Below are positions 44,160 to 52,005 of a stretch of 64,000 nt of DNA, piece by piece (position 1 is the stretch's first letter; each line of letters opens with the position of its first letter). A program made the position numbers and the translations under genes. The notes under the pieces are model-generated. The model saw only the letters and a program-made list of their open reading frames with translations. It was not told the origin of the DNA and made no database searches. The DNA is taken from positions 124,001 through 188,000 of the forward strand of contig NZ_JARZAJ010000002.1 in NCBI RefSeq assembly GCF_029892105.1, read 5' to 3'. The stretch comes from Kitasatospora sp. GP82 (GTDB lineage: Bacteria; Actinomycetota; Actinomycetes; Streptomycetales; Streptomycetaceae).

Positions 44160-44879
44160 TCATCCGACGGCGGCCGTGGCCAGCAACGGCCAGAGCTCGC
44201 CCTCGGCGGCCGCCTCGTCCAGCGTGCGGATCACGGCCTCGTCGATCTCGTCGAGCGAGTCGGCGATGTGGCGGACACCGGCCTCGTGCATCAGTTGCCG
44301 CTGGTGGCCGTGCTCGAAGGCCGAGGGATGGCCGATGAACGGGACACCCAGCTCCCTGGCGTGCTCGGCGACCCTGGCCACGTCGTCGATGAAGAGCACC
44401 TCGTCGTAGCCGAGGCCGAAGACCTCGGTGGTGATCTCCTTGACGCCGGGGCGGAAGTCGTTGGTGCAGACGTAGCCCGGCTGGTCGAAGAGGCCGACGT
44501 GCTCGCCGAGGTAGCGGTCGAAGTGGGGCTGCTCGAGACCGCCGTAGCAGACGGTGCGCAGACCGAGCGCGCGCAGTCGCTCGACCAGTCGGAGGGCGCC
44601 GTCCAGCACCCGGATCGGGTGCCGCTCCAGGTACTGGGCCCGCTCCCGGAAGTAGACCTCCAGGGTCTTGTCCACCGGCCAGTCCACCCCCGCGGCCTCG
44701 GCGATCACCACGGCGGCGTCGGCCTGCCGCTGGGAGAAGATCCGGCGTTCCACCTCGGCCGAGTAACTGCCACCACGGCTGGTGATGAAGTGGTGGATCA
44801 CCGGGCTGAAGGTGTCGTTCAGCAGCACGCCGTCGATGTTCACGGCGGCGGCCTTGAGCCGTCTCAGTTGTCCTGCCAT
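44160..44879 (-). CDS. HAD-superfamily protein with altered nucleophile
   Basis: 239 residues. HAD-like layout: motif I AVNIDGVLLND (14-16), a helical cap (about 30-95), motif II region TVCYGG, motif III Lys in RPGVKEITTEVFGLG and motif IV VLFIDDVARVAEHA. The expected nucleophilic Asp is Asn14, while the acid/base Asp16 and the terminal DD pair remain. Phosphatase activity is therefore doubtful. A dehalogenase-like or binding role, or an Asn that deamidates, are the alternatives. It follows the aroQ remnant. Confidence 0.85.
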   Translation of the reverse strand: MAGQLRRLKAAAVNIDGVLLNDTFSPVIHHFITSRGGSYSAEVERRIFSQRQADAAVVIAEAAGVDWPVDKTLEVYFRERAQYLERHPIRVLDGALRLVERLRALGLRTVCYGGLEQPHFDRYLGEHVGLFDQPGYVCTNDFRPGVKEITTEVFGLGYDEVLFIDDVARVAEHARELGVPFIGHPSAFEHGHQRQLMHEAGVRHIADSLDEIDEAVIRTLDEAAAEGELWPLLATAAVG

Positions 44880-44959
44880 GTCCTGCCCCCTCTGGTCCGG
44901 GCCCATCGTAGAGGGGAGGGAGCAGTCAAGATCAACTGGTGGTGTACGAGCCGCTTTCC

Positions 44960-45168
44960 GCTGCCGCCGGCGTCCGCGGCCTCGTGGATCCGGCCGATCA
45001 ACTCGCCTTCGCTGTCCGTCTGTCGGGCCTCTGCCGTCAGGCCGAGCTCGCAGCGGTCCGGTGGCAGAGCGCCACCAGATCCTGGTAGGTCCGCGAGCCG
45101 TACACCGAGGGCTCACGGGCGCCGAGCCGGGAGAGGTTCGGTCCGTTGAGGACGTACACCGTGGTCAT
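44960..45168 (-). pseudogene. aroQ: Frameshifted and truncated 3-dehydroquinate dehydratase (type II)
   Basis: The start [20 protein letters not shown] and following residues match type II dehydroquinases to about codon 40. One base is then missing within GCTGCGAG, giving an early stop at 45037. In the shifted frame homology resumes ([20 protein letters not shown] then HEAADA) and ends near 44965; the remaining two thirds are gone. The ATG overlaps the shikimate kinase stop by four bases (ATGA). The dehydratase step must be done by a gene elsewhere. Confidence 0.88.
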
Positions 45169-45791
45169 CGGACGGTCTCCTGGTAGGCGGTGAGCTGCGA
45201 TGCGGGCTGCGGCGGGAGCGGTGGTGTGAGCGGTGGTGTGAACTCGGCCGCGTACCGGGCCGCGTAGGCTGCGTCGACGGCGGCGGCACGGGCCGTGAGC
45301 AGGACCGCGATCCGCCCGGCCACCGCGCGGGACGGGCCGTTGGCCGCCACGGAGTAGGTGGCCAGCCTGCGGTAGATCGGCGTCCGGACGGCGATCACCG
45401 TCCGCAGTCGTCCGCGCGGGTCGTCCGCCAGCAGCGGGCGGGTCTCGGCTGCGCCGATCCTGGCCGCCAACTGTTCGGCCTTCACGGCGAGATGGACCAC
45501 GGTGTGTCCGCGCAGCAGTCGCTGGGTGGACTCCTCCAGCACCGCACCACCGCCCAGCGCGAGCACACCCCGGTGCTCGCTGAGCGCCCGGCGGACGGCC
45601 TCGCGCTCGCGCACCCGGAAGTGGGCCTCGCCCTCCTCCTCCAGGATCTCGTGGATGCGCCGACCCGAGGCCAGCTCGATATCCCTGTCGGTGTCCCTGA
45701 AACCCACCCCGAGATGGTTGGCGAGCAGCCGCCCGACGGTGGTCTTGCCGGAACCGGGTGCGCCGATCAGGACGGCCGCCGGCTTGTTCAT
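45165..45791 (-). CDS. aroK: Shikimate kinase
   Basis: 208 residues; ATP-dependent phosphorylation of shikimate at O3. The Walker [12 protein letters not shown] is at 9-19, the shikimate-binding DTDRDIE at 34-40 and [12 protein letters not shown] at about 59. GGGAVLEES lies at about 80, and the LID Arg region [12 protein letters not shown] at about 119. The protein carries about 35 extra Pro/Ala-rich residues at the C-terminus compared with usual kinases of about 170. It is coupled to the aroQ remnant and forms the dedicated kinase of the cluster. Confidence 0.95.
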   Translation of the reverse strand: MNKPAAVLIGAPGSGKTTVGRLLANHLGVGFRDTDRDIELASGRRIHEILEEEGEAHFRVREREAVRRALSEHRGVLALGGGAVLEESTQRLLRGHTVVHLAVKAEQLAARIGAAETRPLLADDPRGRLRTVIAVRTPIYRRLATYSVAANGPSRAVAGRIAVLLTARAAAVDAAYAARYAAEFTPPLTPPLPPQPASQLTAYQETVR

Positions 45792-45859
45792 CTGAACTCC
45801 CAGGAAGACAGGAAGGTAACCGCTCCGACGGCGACTCGGGCCATCGGTTCCGACTCGAC

Positions 45860-46195
45860 TCAGGCGCTTTCGAGGGCCAGCCCGAGCCCGGCGAGCGCGG
45901 TGAGCCCGTGCACGCCCTCGGCGGTCGCCTCGACATCGAAGGAGAAGCGCCGGCTGGGCGGGTAGCCGATCAACTCGGCGGCGCGGGGCGGGATCTGCTG
46001 CGCGGCGGCCTCGGCCGACTCCCAGAGGAAGATCGCACCCCAGCGCTCGTTCTCGCGGTCGGAGATCCAGGTCTTGAGCACCAGTCCGGGGAAGCCGGTG
46101 AAGCGCTCCACGGCTTCCTCGCGGAGAAAGACCCGGAGGTCGTCGATGCTCCGGTCGGATTCGGCCAGATCCCACCAGACGACTACGGCACGCAT
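45860..46195 (-). CDS. YdhR-like ferredoxin-fold monooxygenase-type protein
   Basis: 111 residues; ATG 46195 has GAGGAG. The small alpha/beta barrel has [20 protein letters not shown] at the start, then [20 protein letters not shown] and [14 protein letters not shown]. This is the pattern of YdhR/antibiotic-biosynthesis-monooxygenase dimers. Some members oxidise aromatic substrates to quinones without cofactors. Here it lies between phzE and shikimate kinase in the same operon, so a role in the aromatic pathway is plausible. Catalysis is inference. Confidence 0.75.
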   Translation of the reverse strand: MRAVVVWWDLAESDRSIDDLRVFLREEAVERFTGFPGLVLKTWISDRENERWGAIFLWESAEAAAQQIPPRAAELIGYPPSRRFSFDVEATAEGVHGLTALAGLGLALESA

Positions 46196-46343
46196 GGTTC
46201 TCCTCAGGAGGATTGCAGGGCAGGGATGTTGCGAGGGCCGGCCGCCTTCCTCCGCCGAGGGGACCATGCACCGTCCAGGGGTTGGCGGGCAGTGCATGGC
46301 CACCGTCTGCGGAGAGGTCACCCGGCAAGATCGGCCGGTCAGG

Positions 46344-46414
46344 GCCCAGGAGGGAGGCCAGGCCTAGCCCAGGAGGGAGATCAGCGCCTAGCCCAGGAGG
46401 GAGGTCAGGGCCTC
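46344..46414. repeat. Three tandem 23-24 bp repeats over the phzE stop codon
   Basis: Units begin GCCCAGGAGGGAG and run to GCCTA. Copy 3 (46391-46414) encodes the last residues of the ADIC synthase (TSLLG end), and copies 1-2 lie just beyond the stop at 46388. Confidence 0.8.
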
Positions 46415-48328
46415 GCTGATGATGCTCAGGCCGTCCTGACTGAGCACCGACTCCGGGTGGAACTGCACCGAGCGGAAGCCGGGGCCGCGCAGGGCGTGGA
46501 CCTGTCCGGTCGCCGGGTCGCGGCTCACCTCGACCTCCGCCTCCAGACCCGGGAGGGAGACCGCGACGCGGTCCGCCTCGCTGCGCCCGGCGAAGGTGTT
46601 GTAGAAGCCCACGAGTTCGGTCCGGCCGAACAGGTCGATCTTCTTCGCCACGCCCTGGTTCGGCAGCTCCCTGCGGACCAGGTCGAAGCCGAGGGCCCGG
46701 CACAGCACCTGGTGGCTCAGACAGACCGACAGGAACGGCAGTTCGCCGCCCAGGAGTTGCTCGGTCGCCCGACGCAGGTGGGCGATCTTCGGGTGGTCCG
46801 CCTCCTGCGGGTCGCCCGGCCCCGGGCCCAGGATCACCAGGTCGTACCCGTCGAAGCTGTACTCCTCGTCGAACCGCCGCACGGTGACGGAGAGTCCGAG
46901 CGAGCGCAGCTGGTGGTCCCACATCGCGGTGAAGGTGTCCTCGGCGTCCACCACCAGCACCTTCTTGCCCTCCAGCGCCGGGACCGGACGGTGGCGCTGC
47001 TCGGGCGTCTCCAGCCAGAACGGCGCGAGCGCGATGTTGCGCTGCTGCAACGCGGCCAGCACGTCGGGGTGCTGGGCCAGGCTCGCACCGGTCGCCGTGC
47101 CGCCGAGGCCCGACGCGAGTGCACCCTGTGCGCCGAAGGCGGCGAGCAGCCCGGCGGCCTTGGCGGCCGTCTCGGCCACCTCGGACTCCGGCTTGGAGTC
47201 CCGGACCAGGGTGGCGCCGACGCCGATCTGCAGCCGCCCGGAGGCGTCGATGTCCGCCGTCCGGATCAGGATCGAGGAGTCGAGGGTGCGGCCGCCCTCG
47301 GCGTCGCGCCCGATCAGGGCCACCACGCCGCTGTAGTAGCCGCGTCCGGCCGGCTCGTAGCGGCTGATCACCTTGGCCGCGCTCTCCAGCGGGCTGCCGG
47401 TGACGGTGGGCGCGAACATCGTCTCGCGCAGGATGTCCCGGACGTCGCGGGTGGTGCGGCCCTCGATGAAGTACTCGGTGTGGGCGAGCCGGGCCATCTC
47501 CATCAGGTGCGGGCCCGTCACCCGGCCGCCGGACTCGCTGATCCGGGCCATCATCTTGAGCTCTTCGTCCACCACCATGTAGAGCTCGTTGGCCTCCTTG
47601 GGGTCGGCCAGGAAGGAGAGCACCCCGGTGAGCGTCGGGCCGGTCTCGGGATAGCGGTAGGTACCGCTGATCGGGTTCATCACCGCGACCCCGCCGGAGA
47701 GGCTGACGTGCCGCTCGGGTGTGGCTCCGACGAAGGTCCGGCCGCCGGTGTGGATGACGAAGGTCCAGTACGCGCCGCGCTCCCGCTCCAGCAGCCGGCG
47801 GAAGAAGGTGAGTGCGGAGGCCGTGGAGTACCCGGAGATGTCGGCCACGAATGCGCGCCGGATCACGAAGTTGGCGCCCTCGCCCTGGCCGATCTCCTTG
47901 GCGAGGATCTCCTTGACGATCCCGGCGTACGCCTCGTCGTCCACGTCGAAGCGGCCGTCCACCAGCTCGATCGGCAGATCGGGCAGGCGGCCTACGGTCT
48001 CGTCGACCGACAGCGCGCCCTGCTCCGTGACGGTCAGGGTGATCAGCCCGGAACCGTCCTCGGCGGCCGCGAAACCGCGCTCGGCGATCTGCCGGTACGG
48101 GATCAGCGCCAGCACCTCGTGCTCGGCCCGGCCGGTCGCCGCCCGGCTTTCGGCCAGCGGGATGTCCGCCAGCTTCTCGACCTGGGACACCTCACCGATC
48201 AGTACGTCGATCTCGTCCGCCGCACCCGTCTCCGGACGGTGCAGCAGGGCGAACGCCGGCGGCTGCTCGACGAGGATCCGTTCCAGCAACGCGTGGCTCT
48301 CCGGGCTCCCGGCCCCCGTGTACGTCAT
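46388..48328 (-). CDS. phzE: 2-amino-2-desoxyisochorismate synthase (PhzE-like)
   Basis: 646 residues; converts chorismate and glutamine-derived ammonia to ADIC. The N-terminal chorismate-binding (MST) domain (about 30-425) has NPISGTYRYPETG, DEELKMMARI and the TVTGSPLESA active-site segment. The C-terminal glutaminase domain (about 450-646) carries Cys536 (SVCLSHQ), His624 and Glu626 (FHPES). Length and fused layout are those of phenazine-type PhzE rather than TrpE/TrpG. ATG 48328 follows GGAAGGAA. It commits chorismate to the product. Confidence 0.96.
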   Translation of the reverse strand: MTYTGAGSPESHALLERILVEQPPAFALLHRPETGAADEIDVLIGEVSQVEKLADIPLAESRAATGRAEHEVLALIPYRQIAERGFAAAEDGSGLITLTVTEQGALSVDETVGRLPDLPIELVDGRFDVDDEAYAGIVKEILAKEIGQGEGANFVIRRAFVADISGYSTASALTFFRRLLERERGAYWTFVIHTGGRTFVGATPERHVSLSGGVAVMNPISGTYRYPETGPTLTGVLSFLADPKEANELYMVVDEELKMMARISESGGRVTGPHLMEMARLAHTEYFIEGRTTRDVRDILRETMFAPTVTGSPLESAAKVISRYEPAGRGYYSGVVALIGRDAEGGRTLDSSILIRTADIDASGRLQIGVGATLVRDSKPESEVAETAAKAAGLLAAFGAQGALASGLGGTATGASLAQHPDVLAALQQRNIALAPFWLETPEQRHRPVPALEGKKVLVVDAEDTFTAMWDHQLRSLGLSVTVRRFDEEYSFDGYDLVILGPGPGDPQEADHPKIAHLRRATEQLLGGELPFLSVCLSHQVLCRALGFDLVRRELPNQGVAKKIDLFGRTELVGFYNTFAGRSEADRVAVSLPGLEAEVEVSRDPATGQVHALRGPGFRSVQFHPESVLSQDGLSIISEALTSLLG

Positions 48329-48403
48329 GGTGTTCCTTCCGTTGTCAGGGTGCGGTCGATGGTTCACGAGGTTTCACTGACGGACAGTCAGAGATGATTC
48401 TGA

Positions 48404-49039
48404 TCAGCCGAGTTCGTCGAGCACCGTCTTGGCGGTGACCACCATCGCGCAGCGCTCCGCCGCGTACGTCAGGGCCAGTCGGTGGTAGTCCAAGGTGAAG
48501 TCGGCGATGGCGTCGCCGACCAGGAAGGGCTGGATGTCGAGGGTGAAGGCGTCGCAGGTGCTCATCAGCACGCCGACGTGCGCGTACACGCCGCAGACGA
48601 TCAGCTGGTCGCGGCCCTGCTCCCGCATGAACTGCTGGAGTTCGGTCTTGTGGAACGCGCTGTAGCGCCACTTGGTCAGCAGCAGGTCGCCCTCGACCGG
48701 CTGGATCGGGTCGACCACCTGCTTGTGCTCCGGGTCGATGGTCATCCCCGGGCCCCAGAAGTCGTTGAGCAGGCCGCGCTGCTCCGGCGTCATCCCGCCC
48801 GGCTGTGCGGTGTACGCCACCGGGACGCCGAGTGCGGCACACCGCTCGCGCAGCAGGGTGACGTTGTGGACCAGATCGGTCACCGGTGACTCACCGGCCG
48901 GGAAGGGCTTCAGGAAGTACTTCTGCATGTCGTGGATCAGCAGGACCGCGCGCTTGGGGTCCACCGTCCACTGGGCGATGTTCTCCGGCAGGTCGCCCTG
49001 CCCTGGCATCGGATAGGCCGTGATGGCGGGGATTCCCAT
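48404..49039 (-). CDS. phzD: Isochorismatase (PhzD-like)
   Basis: 211 residues; hydrolyses the enolpyruvyl ether of ADIC to give 2,3-dihydro-3-hydroxyanthranilate (DHHA) and pyruvate. Asp37 (LIHDMQKYF) and Lys123 ([10 protein letters not shown]) match the PhzD catalytic Asp and Lys. The [16 protein letters not shown] segment and the DFWGPGM loop are also as in PhzD. It is 75 bases from phzE on the same strand; the promoter side carries the extragenic repeat at 49106. Confidence 0.97.
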   Translation of the reverse strand: MGIPAITAYPMPGQGDLPENIAQWTVDPKRAVLLIHDMQKYFLKPFPAGESPVTDLVHNVTLLRERCAALGVPVAYTAQPGGMTPEQRGLLNDFWGPGMTIDPEHKQVVDPIQPVEGDLLLTKWRYSAFHKTELQQFMREQGRDQLIVCGVYAHVGVLMSTCDAFTLDIQPFLVGDAIADFTLDYHRLALTYAAERCAMVVTAKTVLDELG

Positions 49040-49105
49040 GGAGATGTCCTCTCGACTCGAAGGTGTTGCCGGGCGGGGCTTTTCAGGGGCGCGAGCGTTG
49101 GCTTT

Positions 49106-49265
49106 CAGGGGCGCGGGGAACTGCGCGAAATCGGAAGGTGACGTCGTTCAGCCGGGCCCGGTGGGCCAGTTGCACCCCGGGACCTGCCGGTGGATGGTGC
49201 AACTGGCTCGACGGATGTCACTGCGGCGCGGATGCCTTCCGACTCGCGCAGTTCCCCGCGCCCCT
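49106..49265 (-). repeat. Extragenic long hairpin repeat, copy 2 (inside the cluster)
   Basis: Ends CAGGGGCGCGGGGAACTGCG and CGCAGTTCCCCGCGCCCCT pair with each other. Bases 49153-49176 are identical to 27771-27794 in reverse complement. It fills the gap between the phzD and DHHA dehydrogenase genes; no gene is present in 49040-49389. Confidence 0.8.
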
Positions 49266-49389
49266 ACCGGTTCACCGGTGCCCCTGAAGGTTCCACCGTT
49301 GCCCGTGAAGCGTCGCCGGCGTCCTGGAGGTTCACCGGTGCCCGTGAGGGTCTGCCTGTGCCGTGAGGTCGCCCTTGGTCTGGGGATCC

Positions 49390-50178
49390 TCAGTGGCCGA
49401 GCGCCGCGCCGCCGTCGACGGTGAGTTCGTGCATGGTGATGTGTGCGGCCATGTCGGAGAGCAGGAACAGCACCGCGTCCGCGATGTGCTCCGGCTTGGC
49501 GATCCGGCCGAGCGGGATACCGACCCGGTAGGCCGAGGCCACGCCCTCGATGGAGGCCCTGGCCGCGCTGCTGTCCTCCCACAGGGAGCTCAGCATCGGA
49601 GTGTCGGTCGACCCGGGCGCCACCACGTTGGCACGGATGCCGAACTTGGAGACCTCAAGACCGAGAGTCTTGGTGAACATGGTCGCCGCGGCCTTGGAGG
49701 CCGAGTACGCCGACATGTCCATCCGGGCCGTGCCGGCCGCGTTCGACGCCACGGTGACGATGGCGCCGCGCCGGCCCTGGGCCACCATCCGGTTGACCAC
49801 CGCACGGGAGGTGAAGAAGACCCCGGTGGTGTTGACCGCGAAGGTGGTGGTCCAGTCGTCGTCGGTCAGTTCCCTGGCCTGGCCGAGCCGCAGCACGCCG
49901 GCACCGTTGACGAGGTAGTCGATCCCGCCGAGATGCTCCTCGACCTCGGCGACCACGCGCTCGACGGCGCCGCTGCTGGTCACATCGACGGGGAAGGCCT
50001 CGGCCCGTCCACCCTCGTTGCGCAGCTCCTTGGCGAGTTCCTCCAGGCGTTCGCGGTTGCGATCGACCAGAGCCACCGTGACATCACGCCCGATCAGGGC
50101 TCGCGCCACGGCCTCACCGATACCACCAGCCGCACCGGTGACCAGTGCGACCTTGTTTTCCATCCCATGGACATTCAT
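49390..50178 (-). CDS. 2,3-dihydro-3-hydroxyanthranilate dehydrogenase (EntA-like SDR)
   Basis: 262 residues; expected to oxidise DHHA to 3-hydroxyanthranilate with NAD. SDR motifs are intact: TGAAGGIGEAVARAL, NGAGV, IVTVASNAAG (Ser) and SAYSASK (Tyr/Lys). The PGSTDTPMLSS stretch and RMDMSAY region resemble EntA/DhbA, which act on the equivalent dihydroxy substrate. With PhzE and PhzD it completes the chorismate-to-3-HAA route known for 3-HAA-derived antibiotics. ATG 50178 follows GTGAGG. Confidence 0.9.
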   Translation of the reverse strand: MNVHGMENKVALVTGAAGGIGEAVARALIGRDVTVALVDRNRERLEELAKELRNEGGRAEAFPVDVTSSGAVERVVAEVEEHLGGIDYLVNGAGVLRLGQARELTDDDWTTTFAVNTTGVFFTSRAVVNRMVAQGRRGAIVTVASNAAGTARMDMSAYSASKAAATMFTKTLGLEVSKFGIRANVVAPGSTDTPMLSSLWEDSSAARASIEGVASAYRVGIPLGRIAKPEHIADAVLFLLSDMAAHITMHELTVDGGAALGH

Positions 50179-50268
50179 AGCGACCTCACCGATCGAAGAT
50201 GATCGACCATTGCCGGCCGGATATTCCTGAGGCGGCTGCGGTCACCGCTCAGCTTGTGCGTACCGCGA

Positions 50269-51492
50269 CTAGACCTGCCAGGCACCGGCGACCTCAAGGG
50301 CCTGCTCCGGATTGAGCCGGGGGTCGCAGAAACTGGTGTACTTCTCGCCGACGCCCGACACGCAGTCCGCGTTGTGCGCGCACTCCGTGACATCGTCCGG
50401 CGTGGTCTCCAGGTGGATTCCACCGGCTATTGCACCGGCTTCGCTAACCGCCTTCTGGAACTCCGTGACCTCGCGGATCACGGTCTCCACCAGACGGGTC
50501 TTCAGGCCGTCCGGACCGCTCACGGTGTTGCCGTGCATCGGGTCGGTGAGCCAGATGGCCGGGTGCCCGGCCGCCCGGACCGCGGCCGCCATCCCGGGCA
50601 GGCGATCGGCCACCGCGGCGGCACCCATCCGGGCGATCAGGGTGAGCCGACCGGGCTCGCGGCCCGGGTCGAGCTTCTCGCAGAGGGTGAGCAGGTCCTC
50701 GATGGACATGCTCGGGCCCACCTTGCAGGCCACCGGGTTGGCCACCGAGGCCAGCAGGGCCACATGCGCCCCGTCCAGCTGGCGGGTCCGGTCGCCGATC
50801 CACGGCCAGTGGGTCGAGGCGAGGTAGGTACGGCCGAAGTCGTCGTACCGGATCAGCGGCACCTCGTAGTCGAGGAGCAGTGCCTCGTGGCTGGTCCAGA
50901 TCGGTGCGCCCACGGCCGACAGGCGGGAGGCGGCCCGCTTGCGCAGGGTCTCCATGGCCAGGTTGGCGGCGTCGTACCCGGCCAGCAGACGGCGCGGGTC
51001 GGGACGGCGCAGCTCGGGGTCGGGCTCCGGGCTGTTGACCATGTGGCCGCGGTAGACCGGCAGCTCGACTCCGTTGACCACCTCGGTCGGGTTGGAGCGG
51101 GGCTTGCCGAACTGGCCCGCCATCCGGCCGACCCGGATCACCGGGCGCAGGGAGTTCATGGACATCACGCCGGCCAGCGCGTCCAGCAGGCCGACCTTGC
51201 GGGCGACATAGCCGGGCTCGCACTCGGCGGGGTCCTCTGCGCAGTCGCCGGCCTGGACCACCTGGACCCGGCCGGCCGCGACCTCGGCCAGCAGGCCGCG
51301 CAGCTCGGCGACCTCGGTGGAGTTCACCAGGCCGGGGCGGTCCGCGAGCTCGGAGGTGACCTCGGCCAGCAGGGCCTGGTCCTCCCACTCCGGCTGCTGC
51401 TTGGCGGGAAACGACTTCCAGTAGTCGATCCCGCTTTCCGACAGCGTCGGACCGGCGGTAGCCGGTCGCGTCGCGATTGCGTCGCTACTCAC
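50269..51492 (-). CDS. Class II 3-deoxy-D-arabino-heptulosonate-7-phosphate (DAHP) synthase
   Basis: 407 residues; condenses PEP and erythrose-4-phosphate, the first step of the shikimate pathway. Plant-type/PhzC class: QAGDCAEDPAECEPGYVARK, RVGRMAGQFGKPRS, YRGHMVN, HWPWIGDRTRQ, KVGPSM and GGIHLETTPDDVTEC with metal-binding Cys, His, Glu and Asp. GTG 51492 has GGAGG at 6-base spacing. It is shorter than primary-metabolism class II enzymes (about 450-460), as is usual for PhzC-like copies that escape feedback inhibition. Confidence 0.95.
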   Translation of the reverse strand: MSSDAIATRPATAGPTLSESGIDYWKSFPAKQQPEWEDQALLAEVTSELADRPGLVNSTEVAELRGLLAEVAAGRVQVVQAGDCAEDPAECEPGYVARKVGLLDALAGVMSMNSLRPVIRVGRMAGQFGKPRSNPTEVVNGVELPVYRGHMVNSPEPDPELRRPDPRRLLAGYDAANLAMETLRKRAASRLSAVGAPIWTSHEALLLDYEVPLIRYDDFGRTYLASTHWPWIGDRTRQLDGAHVALLASVANPVACKVGPSMSIEDLLTLCEKLDPGREPGRLTLIARMGAAAVADRLPGMAAAVRAAGHPAIWLTDPMHGNTVSGPDGLKTRLVETVIREVTEFQKAVSEAGAIAGGIHLETTPDDVTECAHNADCVSGVGEKYTSFCDPRLNPEQALEVAGAWQV

Positions 51493-52005
51493 TCATTGCC
51501 TCCGTGGTCATGAATTGATCACTTGCCGGAATACTGAGATCGCCGAATTTGCCCACACCGCCGAGTGCACCGCTCCGGCCAGGCTGCCCGCATTCACACC
51601 GGCTCGCATTCGCACCGGCTTTGCAGGGAGGGTCAACCTTTTCCACGAGTCTGAGCAGGCAAAACACGCGGGTCAACGGCCGTCAGGCATCTTCGTCAAG
51701 TATCAAACACTCTGTCAATTTCACCCATGAACGCATTATGAATAGTTCGGCAACCCTTCCCGACAAAACCCACGGAAATCATCAGGTCGGCATTTCCCCG
51801 GGAAATCGACCGGACTTTCAGTCAATTATCGTGAAATGGGAGGAGCAGTCGGCCGACTCCGGCAGAACAGCCGGACGGCACGGAGTGGGCGGGGCACTCC
51901 ATCACCTCCGGCGGCCACTGCGGGTCCGGCGGGTACGCCGAAACGGCCGAGGGCCCGATCACCCCGGTGGGGTGATCGGGCCCTCGGCCTTCGGTACGGC
52001 GGCGG
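51493..52005. promoter_or_regulatory. Upstream region of the 3-HAA operon
   Basis: 513 bases between the DAHP synthase start and the transketolase stop. It includes less GC-rich stretches (51500-51560, 51700-51840) that probably hold the operon promoter, and the transketolase terminator. No gene seen. Confidence 0.5.
51951..51987 (-). terminator. Terminator after transketolase gene
   Basis: Perfect hairpin with stem GAGGGCCCGATCACCCC and a short GGT loop, 18 bases past the transketolase stop. Confidence 0.85.

Noticed and set aside
46388..51492. Phenazine biosynthetic cluster
   Set aside because: PhzE- and PhzD-like genes and a PhzC-like DAHP synthase are present, but PhzF, PhzB and PhzG are absent and an EntA-like dehydrogenase diverts DHHA to 3-HAA.
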